A stretch of DNA of 64,000 nucleotides from positions 310,001 through 374,000 of the forward strand of contig NZ_CAHLAR010000006.1 in the NCBI RefSeq assembly GCF_903652925.1, read 5' to 3'. The DNA is from Achromobacter anxifer. GTDB lineage: Bacteria > Pseudomonadota > Gammaproteobacteria > Burkholderiales > Burkholderiaceae_B. Every line of letters starts with the position of its first letter. Position 1 is the stretch's first letter. Under the pieces are notes generated by a model. The model worked only from the letters and a program-made list of their open reading frames with translations. It had not been told where the DNA came from and did no database searches. This document shows positions 29,320 to 38,661 of this stretch, one piece after another. The position numbers and the translations under genes were made by a program.

Positions 29320-30231
29320 ATGAAAGCACTTGCTGCGATCTCCGTCGCCGCGGCCCTGCTCGGCAGCGCCGCATCCGCCCAGGCCGAAGGCCCCAGCCGC
29401 CTGGACAAGATCAAGGAAACCGGCGTGATCACGCTGGGCCACCCGGAGACCTCGGTTCCGTTCGCCTATCTCGACGGCAACCAGAAGCCGATCGGCTACA
29501 CCGTGGAGATCTGCCAGGAAGTCGCCCAGTACGTGAAGGCCGCCCTGAAGCTGCCCAAGCTGGAGGTGCGCTACAACCCGACGACGTCGGCCACGCGCAT
29601 TCCGCTGCTGGCCAACGGCACCATCGACCTGGAGTGCGGCAACACCACCAACAACCTCGACCGCCACAAGCTGGTGTCGTTCGCGCCCACGACCTTCGTG
29701 GCGCAGGTGGTGCTGGTCGCGCGCAAGGACGGCGGCGTGGATCCCAACAACCTGGAATCCTTCCGTGGCAAGTCCATCGCCGCGCAGGCTGGCGGCCAGA
29801 CCTTCCGCCTGATCTCGCAATTGAACGCCAAGGGCAACCTGGGCATCACCATGGCGCCCACCAAGGACACGGCCGAAACGATTCTGATGGTGGAGTCGGG
29901 CCGCGCCGCGGGTTCGGCCAACGATGACGGCATCGCCTATGGCGCGGTGGCTTCGTCGAAGAATCCCGACGCCTTCGTGATCGGCACCAAGGGCCTGGAA
30001 ATGGCGCCTTACGGCATCATGGAACCCAAGGACGACCCGGCCTTCAAGAAGGTGGTGGACGATGCCGTGCGCGACCTGATCAAGACGGGCAAGGTGGCCG
30101 CGATCTACGAGAAGTACTTCAATTCGCCGATCCCGCCCAAGCAGATCAACCTGAAGTACCCGATGAGCGATGCGTTGAAGCGCGCGCTGGCCAATCCGAC
30201 CGATTCGGGCGATCCCAAGGCGTACGAGTAA
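29320..30231 (+). CDS. Amino-acid ABC transporter periplasmic binding protein
   Basis: 303-aa family 3 binding protein with a signal peptide (MKALAAISVAAALLGSAASA, cleaved near AQA-EG). The mature start SRLDKIKETGVITLGHPETS is glutamate/aspartate-like. The ATG at 29320 is chosen because the signal peptide begins there; the frame is open upstream. It is the first gene of an operon with two permeases, an ATPase and an aldolase-like enzyme. Confidence 0.92.
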   Translation: MKALAAISVAAALLGSAASAQAEGPSRLDKIKETGVITLGHPETSVPFAYLDGNQKPIGYTVEICQEVAQYVKAALKLPKLEVRYNPTTSATRIPLLANGTIDLECGNTTNNLDRHKLVSFAPTTFVAQVVLVARKDGGVDPNNLESFRGKSIAAQAGGQTFRLISQLNAKGNLGITMAPTKDTAETILMVESGRAAGSANDDGIAYGAVASSKNPDAFVIGTKGLEMAPYGIMEPKDDPAFKKVVDDAVRDLIKTGKVAAIYEKYFNSPIPPKQINLKYPMSDALKRALANPTDSGDPKAYE

Positions 30232-30322
30232 GCAGGCTGTCCGCGGGACCTTGAGCGTCCCGCGGGCTCCGTGCAAGGACGCCGGCCGCCAGCGCGGCCG
30301 GCAACGCCATCAAGGGACGGGC

Positions 30323-31069
30323 ATGAATTACAACTGGAGTTGGAGCGTCTTCCTGGACATGTCGCCGGACGGCGTGCATACCTTCCTGGAAACGATCTTC
30401 ATCGGCGTGGGCTGGACCCTGGCGCTGGCCCTTACCGCATGGGTGTTCGCGCTGTTGCTGGGGTCATGGCTGGGCGTGATGCGCACGGCCCGGTCGCGGC
30501 TGATGAACGCGCTGGGCGCGACCTATGTGGAAGTGTTCCGCAACATCCCGCTGCTGGTGCAGATGTTCTTGTGGTACTTCGTGCTGCCCGAGCTGCTGCC
30601 GCATGCCTGGGGCCTGGCGATGAAGCAGATGCCGCAGCCCTGGGGCCAGTTCGTGCCCGCGGTGCTGTGCCTGGGCTTCTATGGGTCGGCGCGCGTGGCC
30701 GAGCAGCTGCGCGCAGGCATACAGTCGCTGCCGCGCGGCCAGTACCAGGCGGGCACCGCGCTGGGCCTGACCGAGTTCCAGGTATATCGCTACATCATCC
30801 TGCCTGAAGCTTTCCGCATCGTGCTGCCGCCCCTGACCTCCGAGTTCATGGGCACCATCAAGTATTCGTCGGTGGCGCTGACCATCGGGCTCCTGGAGCT
30901 GACCGGCCAGGCGCGTTCGATGGCGGAGTTCAGTTTCCATATCTTCGAGGCGTTCTCCGCCGCCACGGTGATCTACCTGATCATCAATGGCGTGGTGGTG
31001 CTGGGCATGCGCTTGCTCGAACGCCATGTCGCGGTTCCCGGACTGATCGGTTCGGCGAAAAGGCCCTAG
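30323..31069 (+). CDS. Amino-acid ABC transporter permease (first)
   Basis: 248-aa GltJ-type permease with coupling loop [30 protein letters not shown] stretch precedes the ATG. It shares the N-terminal MNYNWSW style with the permease at 13383 (MNYAWNW), supporting common ancestry of the two systems. Confidence 0.9.
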   Translation: MNYNWSWSVFLDMSPDGVHTFLETIFIGVGWTLALALTAWVFALLLGSWLGVMRTARSRLMNALGATYVEVFRNIPLLVQMFLWYFVLPELLPHAWGLAMKQMPQPWGQFVPAVLCLGFYGSARVAEQLRAGIQSLPRGQYQAGTALGLTEFQVYRYIILPEAFRIVLPPLTSEFMGTIKYSSVALTIGLLELTGQARSMAEFSFHIFEAFSAATVIYLIINGVVVLGMRLLERHVAVPGLIGSAKRP

Positions 31070-31078
31070 GACGACGCC

Positions 31079-31768
31079 ATGGGCAAATTCGATTTCGACG
31101 TGATCTGGGCGGCGCTGCCCTATCTGTTCAAGACGGGCATGACCTTCACGCTCACGCTGACCGCGCTGGCGGGCGTGATGGGCCTGGCGCTGGGCACGCT
31201 GCTGGCCATGATGCGGCTGTCGCGCTTCAAGATCCTGTCGGTGCCGGCGGGCATCTACGTGAACGTGATGCGCTCGATCCCGCTGTTGCTGGTGATCTTC
31301 TGGTTCTACTTCCTGATGCCCTATATCGCGGCGTGGGTGGTGGGGTCGCCTACGCCGCTGCGCGTGGGGGCGTTCAATTCGGCGGTGATCACGTTCACGC
31401 TGTTCGAGGCCGCGTACTTCTGCGAAATCATGCGCGCGGGCATCCAGTCGATCGCGCGCGGCCAGGTGTCGGCCAGCATGGCGCTGGGCCTGAACCACTG
31501 GCAGGGCATGCGCTACGTGGTGCTGCCGCAGGCGTTCCGCAACATGCTGCCGGCGCTGCTGACGCGCATCATCATCCTGTTCCAGGACACCTCGCTGGTG
31601 TATGTGCTGTCGCTGACCGATTTCCTCGGCGCGGCGGCCAAGATCGGCCAGCGCGACGGCCGTCTGGTGGAGCTCTATCTGTTCGTGGCGGTGGTGTATT
31701 TCGTGATCTGCTTCACGGCGTCCCGCCTGGTCAAGCTGCTGGAAAAGCGCACCCGGGTATTGCGCTAG
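31079..31768 (+). CDS. Amino-acid ABC transporter permease (second)
   Basis: 229-aa GltK-type permease with coupling loop [20 protein letters not shown] and five hydrophobic segments. It lies 9 bp after the first permease. The C-terminus is basic (LEKRTRVLR). Confidence 0.9.
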   Translation: MGKFDFDVIWAALPYLFKTGMTFTLTLTALAGVMGLALGTLLAMMRLSRFKILSVPAGIYVNVMRSIPLLLVIFWFYFLMPYIAAWVVGSPTPLRVGAFNSAVITFTLFEAAYFCEIMRAGIQSIARGQVSASMALGLNHWQGMRYVVLPQAFRNMLPALLTRIIILFQDTSLVYVLSLTDFLGAAAKIGQRDGRLVELYLFVAVVYFVICFTASRLVKLLEKRTRVLR

Positions 31769-31785
31769 CCGCGCGGCCCTACAAG

Positions 31786-31794
31786 TTATCCACA
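31786..31794 (+). promoter_or_regulatory. Perfect DnaA box between permease and ATPase genes
   Basis: TTATCCACA, the consensus DnaA box, lies in the 35-bp gap before the ATPase gene and 10 bp upstream of its ATG. It could titrate DnaA or be a chance match. Confidence 0.4.
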
Positions 31795-31803
31795 GGTTCA
31801 ACG

Positions 31804-32562
31804 ATGCAAACTTCTTCCAAGCCCCCAATGATCGAGATCAAGCAGGTCAGCAAGTGGTACGGCGACTTCCAGGTGCTGGACGATTGCTCGACCACGGTGG
31901 GCCGTGGCGAGGTTGTGGTGGTCTGCGGACCGTCGGGCTCCGGCAAGTCCACGCTGATCAAGACCGTCAATGCGCTGGAGCCCTTCCAGAAGGGCGAGAT
32001 CGTGGTCAACGGCACCTCGGTGGGCGATCCGCGCACCAATCTGCCCAAGCTGCGCGCGGTGGCCGGCATGGTGTTCCAGCACTTCGAGCTGTTCCCGCAC
32101 CTGTCCGTGACCGAGAACCTGTGCCTGGGCCAGGTCAAGGTGCTCAAGCGGGGCAAGGACGAAGCCCGCCAGCGCGCGCTGGCGCTGCTGGAGCGCGTGG
32201 GCCTGTCGGCGCACAAGGACAAGCATCCCGGCGAGTTGTCCGGCGGCCAGCAGCAGCGCGTGGCGATCGCGCGCGCGCTGTCGATGGACCCGGTGGTGAT
32301 GCTGTTCGACGAGCCGACCTCGGCGCTGGATCCGGAAATGGTCAACGAGGTGCTGGACGTGATGACCGACCTGGCCGGAGAAGGCATGACGATGATGGTG
32401 GTGACCCATGAAATGGGATTCGCGCGCCGCGTCGCCGACCGTGTGATCTTCATGGACGGCGGCAAGATCGTGGAGGACTGCGAGAAGGAGCAGTTCTTCG
32501 GCGATGTGGAGGAGCGTGCGCCGCGCACGCGCCAGTTTCTTTCCAAAATTTTGCAGCACTGA
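31804..32562 (+). CDS. Amino-acid ABC transporter ATPase
   Basis: 252-aa GlnQ-type ATPase with Walker [10 protein letters not shown], signature LSGGQQQR and Walker [14 protein letters not shown]. It is close in sequence to the ATPase at 14755. It completes the transporter begun at 29320 and is followed after 5 bp by the aldolase-like gene. Confidence 0.94.
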   Translation: MQTSSKPPMIEIKQVSKWYGDFQVLDDCSTTVGRGEVVVVCGPSGSGKSTLIKTVNALEPFQKGEIVVNGTSVGDPRTNLPKLRAVAGMVFQHFELFPHLSVTENLCLGQVKVLKRGKDEARQRALALLERVGLSAHKDKHPGELSGGQQQRVAIARALSMDPVVMLFDEPTSALDPEMVNEVLDVMTDLAGEGMTMMVVTHEMGFARRVADRVIFMDGGKIVEDCEKEQFFGDVEERAPRTRQFLSKILQH

Positions 32563-32567
32563 CAGCC

Positions 32568-33623
32568 ATGAACCCAAGGCAATCCGCCGCCACCCGCGCA
32601 CCCGTCGACCTGCGCAGCGACACGGTCACCCATCCCACCGAGGCCATGTACGAGCGCATGCGCAGCGCGCCGATCGGCGACGACGGCCTGGACGGCGATC
32701 CCACCGTGCGCGAGCTGGAGGCTTATGTGGCGGGCCAGCTGGGCAAGGAGGCCGGGCTGTTCGTGCCCAGCTGCACCATGGCCAATCTGCTGGCGGTGCT
32801 GGCGCAGACCCAGCGCAACGAGCAGGTGGTGTTGGAATCGGCGGCCCATATGTACACCTCCGAGCGCGGCGCGGCCACGTTCACCGGTTCGTTCTACCTG
32901 GGCGTGCCCGGCACTGATGGCGCCATGGACCTGAACCGCCTGGAGGACGCCTTGCTGGCCGGCGGCCACAGGCTGAAGACGGCGCTGGTGACGATGGAGA
33001 CCTCGCACAACAACGCGGCCGGCGCGGTGCTGCCGCTGGATCACATGCAGGCTGTCCATGGCATGGCGCGGGCGGCTGGCGTGCCCGTGCATCTGGACGG
33101 CGCGCGCCTCTACAACGCGGCCGTGGCGCTGGGCGTGGCGGCGGACGAGATCACACGCCATGCCGACACGGTGTCGCTGTGCTTGTCCAAGGGCTTGAGC
33201 GCGCCGGTGGGCGCGGTGCTGGCCGGCAGCCAGCCCGTGATGGCGCGTGCGCGCGTGCTGCGCCGCATGCTGGGCGGCACGCAGCGCCAGTCGGGCATCA
33301 TGGCGGCGGCCGGCCTGGAAGGCGTCCAGGCCATGGGCGGGCGGCTGGGCGAGGATCACGCCCGCGCGCGCCGCCTGAGCGCGGGCGTCAACCGGCTGGG
33401 GCCGGCGCTGTCGGCCACCGAGCCGCAGACCAATATCGTGCAGGTGGAGACGGCGGGCACCGGCATGAGCAATACGGAATGGGTTGCGGCGCTGCAGGCG
33501 GCGGGCCTGCTGGTGCGCCCCTGGGGCCGCACGCGGCTGCGCTGCGTGACCCACCGCCACATCGGCGACGCGGATATCGACGCGGCCGTGCAGGCCTTCG
33601 AAACGGTGCTGAACCGCCGCTGA
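32568..33623 (+). CDS. Threonine aldolase family PLP enzyme
   Basis: 351-aa fold-type I PLP enzyme of the low-specificity threonine aldolase/beta-eliminating lyase family. Typical are VDLRSDTVTHPTEAM near the N-terminus, the Asp-bearing VPVHLDGARLYNAA, and the Schiff-base Lys in VSLCLSKGLSAPVG. It cleaves beta-hydroxy-alpha-amino acids to glycine and an aldehyde in known members. Being last in an amino-acid uptake operon, it suggests the transported substrate is a beta-hydroxy amino acid, for example threonine, phenylserine or hydroxyaspartate. Confidence 0.88.
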   Translation: MNPRQSAATRAPVDLRSDTVTHPTEAMYERMRSAPIGDDGLDGDPTVRELEAYVAGQLGKEAGLFVPSCTMANLLAVLAQTQRNEQVVLESAAHMYTSERGAATFTGSFYLGVPGTDGAMDLNRLEDALLAGGHRLKTALVTMETSHNNAAGAVLPLDHMQAVHGMARAAGVPVHLDGARLYNAAVALGVAADEITRHADTVSLCLSKGLSAPVGAVLAGSQPVMARARVLRRMLGGTQRQSGIMAAAGLEGVQAMGGRLGEDHARARRLSAGVNRLGPALSATEPQTNIVQVETAGTGMSNTEWVAALQAAGLLVRPWGRTRLRCVTHRHIGDADIDAAVQAFETVLNRR

Positions 33624-33664
33624 TCTGCTCCGTTTTTCGGATGGGCGCAGTGCGATAATGCCGC

Positions 33665-34570
33665 ATGACCACGACCCATCTTTCCCGAAAAGACTATCTC
33701 TGCGCCCTGGCGGTCGTGGTCATCTGGGGCACCAACTTCGTCGCAATGAAGATCGGCATGCGGGGCTTGTCCCCCATGCTGCTGGGCGCGCTGCGCTTCG
33801 CGCTGGCGGCCTTTCCCCTGATCCTGTTCGTGCGCCCGCCGCGCCTGCCGTGGCGCTGGGTCGCGGCCTATGGGCTGGTCCAGGGCCTGGGCCAGTTCGG
33901 GCTGCTGTTCACCGCGTTGAAGTTCGGCATGCCGGCCGGCATGGCTTCGCTGGTCATCCAGACCCAGGCCTTCTTCACGCTGCTGCTGGCGGCGCCGGTG
34001 CTGCATGAGCGCGCGCAGCGCCATCATTGGGTCGGCCTGTGCGTGGCGGCGCTGGGGCTGGCGGTCATCGCCGGCGCCCGCGGCGAGGGGCCGGGCCAGA
34101 TGACCATGCTGGGCTTCGCGCTGACCCTGGGCGGCGCGTTCATGTGGGCCGTGTCCAACATGATCGTGCGGCTGGCCAGCCGCAAGTCGCCCGGCTACGA
34201 CCCCTTCGCCTTCATCGCCTGGAGCAGCGCCGCGCCGGTGCTGCCCTTCCTGCTGCTGGCCGTGCTGATCGACGGCTGGGAGCCCGTGGTCGGCATGGTG
34301 GCCGGCATGGGCTGGGGCGAAGTGTCGTCGGTGCTGTACCTGGCGGTGCTGGCCACCCTGGTGGCCTATACCCTGTGGACGCAGCTGCTGACGCGCCACC
34401 CGGCCGCCAAGATCGCGCCGTTCTCGCTGCTGGTCCCCGTGGTGGGGCTGTGGGCGGCGTCCATGGCTTTCGGCGAAAGCCTGGAACCGCTGCAATGGCT
34501 GGGCGTGGCCTGCGTGCTGTCCGGCCTGGTCTTCAATCAGCTGGGCGGGCGCTGGCTGCGCACGCGCTGA
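33665..34570 (+). CDS. EamA/DMT superfamily transporter
   Basis: 301-aa membrane protein with ten predicted segments arranged as two EamA repeats. It resembles YdeD/EamA, the exporter of O-acetylserine and cysteine (start VVIWGTNFVAMKIGMRGLSP). It lies 41 bp after the aldolase gene and could share its transcript. The substrate is inferred only from the family. Confidence 0.87.
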   Translation: MTTTHLSRKDYLCALAVVVIWGTNFVAMKIGMRGLSPMLLGALRFALAAFPLILFVRPPRLPWRWVAAYGLVQGLGQFGLLFTALKFGMPAGMASLVIQTQAFFTLLLAAPVLHERAQRHHWVGLCVAALGLAVIAGARGEGPGQMTMLGFALTLGGAFMWAVSNMIVRLASRKSPGYDPFAFIAWSSAAPVLPFLLLAVLIDGWEPVVGMVAGMGWGEVSSVLYLAVLATLVAYTLWTQLLTRHPAAKIAPFSLLVPVVGLWAASMAFGESLEPLQWLGVACVLSGLVFNQLGGRWLRTR

Positions 34571-34649
34571 CCGGCCCGCCTTCTCCCCCCTACCCGCGGC
34601 CGATATCGGCCGGCCGGACTAAGTCATAACGGCGAGCAGGCGCGCCGCG

Positions 34650-34946
34650 CTACAGCTGCTCGAAGCGGATGTAACGCTTATCGGTGTATTCGCGGCGCGT
34701 GGTGATCTCTTCCACGCTGGCCCCGGGAGGGCCTTGCCGCAGCCATTCCAGCATGTGATCGACCTGGTCGGCGGTGCCTTGCACCATGGCTTCGACCGTG
34801 CCGTCGGGCAGATTCTGCACCCAGCCCTTGGCGCCCAGCAGGTGGGCGCGCCGGACCGTGGCGTGGCGGTAGCCGACGCCCTGCACGGCGCCGGTGATCG
34901 TGACGTGAACGGTCTCGATGTGGGTATCGGATTTAGGGTCTTGCAT
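34650..34946 (-). CDS. acyP: Acylphosphatase
   Basis: 98-aa single-domain enzyme hydrolysing acyl phosphates. The catalytic Arg loop is visible in TGAVQGVGYRHATVRRA and the catalytic Asn in GWVQNLPDGTVEAMVQG. Complete, stand-alone and convergent with the exporter gene. Confidence 0.95.
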   Translation of the reverse strand: MQDPKSDTHIETVHVTITGAVQGVGYRHATVRRAHLLGAKGWVQNLPDGTVEAMVQGTADQVDHMLEWLRQGPPGASVEEITTRREYTDKRYIRFEQL

Positions 34947-35106
34947 GGAAATTCTCTCGGATGATGCGCTGCGCTGAGCGATATGCGTAGGCGGTAGTGA
35001 CTACAGCGGATGGTCTATAGGCCCGGGGGGCCCGCGGCGATACGTTAGAGCTCATGTCAAAACGTGCCAGCGGGAACACCCGTTACCAGAGCTTGGAGAA
35101 GCCATT

Positions 35107-36003
35107 ATGGAAGAGACCAGTTTGTTGTCGGAAGCTGAGACAGCGCGCTACAGGGAACAGGGATACCTGGCCCTGAAGGACATGTGCCCGCAGGACGAGG
35201 TGGGCTATATCCGCAGGACGCTGCTCGACCTGTTCGCGAACAAGACCGGCTACAACGAGGGTGCGCAGTATGACTTTGTGAGCCGCGACGACCCGTCCAA
35301 GCCGGCCAAGTTTCCCAGTTTGCACGATCCGCGTCATTATGCCCCGGGCCTCTTGAAGACCGAGTACCACGAGCGCACCCTGGAACTGGCCCGTCAGCTG
35401 CTGGGCCCGGAGGCGGCCCTGTATGGCGAGCATGCCCTGCTCAAGCCCGGCCCGCACGGGCCGGAGACGCCGTGGCACCAGGACGAGGCCTTCCGTTCGC
35501 CGGACTTCGTCTACAACGAACTCAGCATCTGGCTGGCGCTGCAGCCGGCCACGACCGAAAACGGCTGCATGCAGTTCATCCCGGGTTCCAACAAGTGGGA
35601 AGTGCTGGAGCACCGCTCGCCGGGCGGCGACAAGACCTTGCATCCGCTGGAATGCTGCGGCGACTTTCCGCGCGACCAGGCCGTGCCGGAACCGCTGGAT
35701 CCGGGCGGCATCACGGTGCATGACGCCCGCACCCTGCACTTCACCGGGCCGAACATCTCGCCGGCGCCGCGCCTGGCCTACATCCTGATCTACAACACGC
35801 CGCCGGTGTACAAGCCTGGCCGGCGCGAGTTCCCATGGCTGGAAGGCCGCTGGACCGACAGCCAGACCCGCAAGAAGCAGTGGCACAAGCGCGGCGGGCT
35901 GGCGGTGGACGTGATGCGCCGGCTGCCCGCCGCGCGGTTCACCAGCCCGCGCTGGGTGGCCTGGGCCACGATCCGGGCGGTGTCCAAGGTCTGGCCGCGC
36001 TAG
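35107..36003 (+). CDS. Phytanoyl-CoA dioxygenase (PhyH) family protein
   Basis: 298-aa Fe(II)/2-oxoglutarate oxygenase. The facial triad is visible as H124 and D126 in TPWHQDEAF and H211 in TLHFTGPN, with the 2-oxoglutarate Arg at about 222 (APRLAY). GGAGA precedes the ATG. It is a single gene with a strong hairpin downstream. Bacterial members hydroxylate very varied compounds, so the substrate is open. Confidence 0.88.
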   Translation: MEETSLLSEAETARYREQGYLALKDMCPQDEVGYIRRTLLDLFANKTGYNEGAQYDFVSRDDPSKPAKFPSLHDPRHYAPGLLKTEYHERTLELARQLLGPEAALYGEHALLKPGPHGPETPWHQDEAFRSPDFVYNELSIWLALQPATTENGCMQFIPGSNKWEVLEHRSPGGDKTLHPLECCGDFPRDQAVPEPLDPGGITVHDARTLHFTGPNISPAPRLAYILIYNTPPVYKPGRREFPWLEGRWTDSQTRKKQWHKRGGLAVDVMRRLPAARFTSPRWVAWATIRAVSKVWPR

Positions 36004-36071
36004 GCGGCGTAGATACGGCGCGCGGATAAGGGGCGCAGGGGCCGCAAGAGTCCCTGCGAGAGGGGGGCGAA

Positions 36072-36102
36072 CGAGGCCGGCAAGCGACGCTTGCCGGCCT
36101 CG
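36072..36102. terminator. Strong hairpin after the PhyH gene
   Basis: Perfect 13-bp GC-rich stem (36072-36084 with 36090-36102) and a 5-nt loop, without a T-run. Probably a Rho-assisted terminator or mRNA stabiliser for the PhyH gene. Confidence 0.6.
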
Positions 36103-36107
36103 GCGCG

Positions 36108-36142
36108 TATACTGGGCGGCGTTGCGGAGCCTGAGAGGTCCG
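36108..36142 (+). promoter_or_regulatory. Candidate lldD -10 box and leader hairpin
   Basis: TATACT at 36108-36113 is a good -10 hexamer, but no clear -35 is seen. About 10 nt further, GCGGA (36124-36128) pairs with TCCGC (36139-36143), enclosing CCT/AGG. A roughly 110-nt leader would precede lldD. Confidence 0.35.
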
Positions 36143-36228
36143 CGCAATTGCCGGAGCGGCCCGCAGCTGGCGGCCTGGCGTCTAACAATAACGAGCCGCA
36201 GCTGGCGCCCATCACTCTAGATCACTCC

Positions 36229-37392
36229 ATGACCGCTGACCTTTCCAAGATTACCTGCGTCGAAGACCTGCGCGCCATCGCGCAGAAGCGCGTGCCGCGC
36301 ATGTTCTACGACTATGCGGATTCGGGCGCCTGGACCGAAGGCACCTATCGAGCCAACGAAAGCGATTTCCAGAAGATCAAGCTGCGCCAGCGCGTGGCCG
36401 TCAACATGGAAGGCCGCTCGCTGCGCACCACGATGGTCGGCCACGACGTGGTCATGCCGCTGGCGATCTCGCCCACGGGCCTGACCGGCATGCAGCATGC
36501 GGACGGGGAAATCCTGGCGGCCAAGGCGGCGGCGGATTTCGGCGTGCCCTTCACCCTGTCCACCATGAGCATCTGCTCGCTGGAAGACATCGCCGAAGCC
36601 ACCAGGAAGCCTTTCTGGTTCCAGCTCTACGTGATGCGCGACCGCGAGTTCGTCGCCAACCTGATCGACCGCGCCAAGGCGGCCGGCTGCTCGGCGCTGG
36701 TGCTGACGCTGGACCTGCAGATCCTGGGCCAGCGCCACAAGGACATCAAGAACGGCCTGTCGACGCCGCCCAAGCCCACCCTGCGTAACCTCATCAACCT
36801 GGCCACCAAGCCGCGCTGGTGCATGGGCATGCTGGGCACCAAGCGCCGCACCTTCGGCAATATCGTCGGCCACGCCAAGGGCGTGAGCGACCTATCCTCG
36901 CTGTCGTCCTGGACGGCCGAACAGTTCGACCCGCGCCTGAGCTGGGACGACGTCGAATGGATCAAGCAGCGCTGGGGCGGCAAGCTCATCATCAAGGGCA
37001 TCCTGGACGTCGAGGACGCGCAGTTGGCTGCCAACAGCGGCGCCGATGCGCTCATCGTCAGCAACCATGGCGGACGCCAGCTGGATGGCGCCATGTCGTC
37101 CATCGCCGCGCTGCCCTCGATCGCCGACGCCGTGGGCTCGAAGATCGAGGTGTGGATGGACGGCGGCGTGCGTTCCGGCCAGGACATCCTGAAGGCCGTG
37201 GCGCTGGGCGCGCGCGGCGCCATGATCGGCCGCGCCTTCCTTTACGGCCTGGGCGCCTACGGCCAGGACGGCGTGCGCCGTGTGCTGGAGATCCTGTACA
37301 AGGAAATGGACACGACCATGGCGCTGTGCGGCCGCCGTTCCATCGAGCCCGGCGACCGCAGCATCCTGCTGCCCGGAACCTATCCGAACTGA
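36229..37392 (+). CDS. lldD: L-lactate dehydrogenase (FMN-dependent, LldD)
   Basis: 387-aa alpha-hydroxy-acid dehydrogenase that oxidises L-lactate to pyruvate and passes electrons to the respiratory chain at the membrane. The FMN-site stretch PLAISPTGLTGMQH, the catalytic His in SNHGGRQLDG and the phosphate-site DGGVRSGQD are visible. The ATG at 36229 gives the family N-terminus (ITCVEDLRAIAQKRVPRMFYDY in part). The frame is open upstream but lacks conserved sequence. No LldP or LldR gene is adjacent. Confidence 0.93.
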   Translation: MTADLSKITCVEDLRAIAQKRVPRMFYDYADSGAWTEGTYRANESDFQKIKLRQRVAVNMEGRSLRTTMVGHDVVMPLAISPTGLTGMQHADGEILAAKAAADFGVPFTLSTMSICSLEDIAEATRKPFWFQLYVMRDREFVANLIDRAKAAGCSALVLTLDLQILGQRHKDIKNGLSTPPKPTLRNLINLATKPRWCMGMLGTKRRTFGNIVGHAKGVSDLSSLSSWTAEQFDPRLSWDDVEWIKQRWGGKLIIKGILDVEDAQLAANSGADALIVSNHGGRQLDGAMSSIAALPSIADAVGSKIEVWMDGGVRSGQDILKAVALGARGAMIGRAFLYGLGAYGQDGVRRVLEILYKEMDTTMALCGRRSIEPGDRSILLPGTYPN

Positions 37393-37413
37393 ATGGCGCC
37401 GCGGCCCGAGATC

Positions 37414-37449
37414 AAAAGCCTGGACATGGGAGCGTGGCCAGGCTTTTTT
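37414..37449 (+). terminator. Intrinsic terminator after lldD
   Basis: 10-bp stem AAAAGCCTGG/CCAGGCTTTT (37414-37423 with 37438-37447), a 14-nt loop and a T-run, 20 bp after the stop. Confidence 0.85.
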
Positions 37450-37508
37450 CTTGCCGGCGGGCATCGCGCCCGGCCCGGCAGCGTTCGCGAGCAAACGCGG
37501 GAGTCTCC

Positions 37509-38582
37509 ATGACGTGTAAGAAACTGGGCGGCGCGCGCCGTCCGGGCGCGGGAAGGCGGCTGTGGGGCGCCATCGCGGTGGCGCTGCTGCCGGCCGTCGC
37601 CGCGGCGCAGCAGACGACGCTGTACGTCGGCATGAACGGGGGCGACATGGCGCGCGCCTTCACACAGCACGTGTTCCCGGATTTCGAGCGCGCCAATAAC
37701 GTCAGGATCGTGGTGGAGCCGGGCCTGTCGACGGAAGTGCTGGCGCGGGCGCAGGCCCGCAGGGACAAGCCGCAGCTGCATCTGATGTTCCTGGACGACG
37801 GCATCATGGCGCGGGCCATTTCCATGGGCCTGTGCGAACCGCTCAACGACGACCCGGTGCTGAAGGAGCTGTATCCCACCGCGTTGAAGAAGGACCGCAT
37901 GGCCGCGGGCATCGACATCGGCATGACCGGCCTGGGCTACAACACCAAGGTGTACGCGGAACAGGGCTGGGCGCCGCCGACTTCGTGGATGGATCTGGCG
38001 GATCCCAAGTACAAGGGCAAGGTCGTGGTCCAGTCGGCTTCGAACAGCACCTTCGGCCTGCACGCGTTCCTGATGTTCAACCGCATCCAGGGCGGCGACG
38101 ACCAGAACTACGAGCCCGGCTTCGCGAAATGGCCGGCCGCCATCGGCCCCAACGTGCGCGAATACCTGCCGGATTCCGCCCGGTTGGCCGAGATGATCCA
38201 GGCTGACGAGGCCGTGCTGTTTCCCTGGACGCCCACCGCGATCAGCCGCCTGAAGCGGCGCGGCGCGCATGTGGAGTACGCGCAGCCCAAGGAGGGCGCG
38301 GTCATCCTGATGGTGGGCGAGTGCGTCGTCGCGAAGAACAGCGAGCCCGAGCTGTCGCAGAAGCTGGCGCTGTACCTGCTTTCGGCGCAGGCGCAGGCCA
38401 AGGCGCTGGAGAAAGGCGGGCATTTTCCTTCCAACCGCAACGTGTTGGCGCCCGAGGGCCATGCGGACGCGCTGCAGCGCTTCCAGGGTTATATGTCGAA
38501 CGCCAGGATCCTGAACTGGGACCAGATCAACGAGGCCCGGCCGGCGTTCAACGCGCGCTGGAACCGGGAGATCGAGCGCTGA
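37509..38582 (+). CDS. Orphan extracellular solute-binding protein, family 1 (PotD-like)
   Basis: 357 aa with a signal peptide after a basic N-terminus (cleavage near AVAAAQQ). The iron/polyamine-type binding fold is suggested by QTTLYVGMNGGDMARAF and by the cluster-1 pattern GYNTKVYAEQG. It has no permease or ATPase beside it, so it either uses a distant transporter or is a chemoreceptor partner. The ligand is unknown. Confidence 0.82.
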   Translation: MTCKKLGGARRPGAGRRLWGAIAVALLPAVAAAQQTTLYVGMNGGDMARAFTQHVFPDFERANNVRIVVEPGLSTEVLARAQARRDKPQLHLMFLDDGIMARAISMGLCEPLNDDPVLKELYPTALKKDRMAAGIDIGMTGLGYNTKVYAEQGWAPPTSWMDLADPKYKGKVVVQSASNSTFGLHAFLMFNRIQGGDDQNYEPGFAKWPAAIGPNVREYLPDSARLAEMIQADEAVLFPWTPTAISRLKRRGAHVEYAQPKEGAVILMVGECVVAKNSEPELSQKLALYLLSAQAQAKALEKGGHFPSNRNVLAPEGHADALQRFQGYMSNARILNWDQINEARPAFNARWNREIER

Positions 38583-38661
38583 CGGCCCCCTGCCCCGCGC
38601 GCCGCAAAAAGCGCAAAATCTGCAAAGGCCGGCCCGCTACATTGCTCTCCAAGGAGACCGC

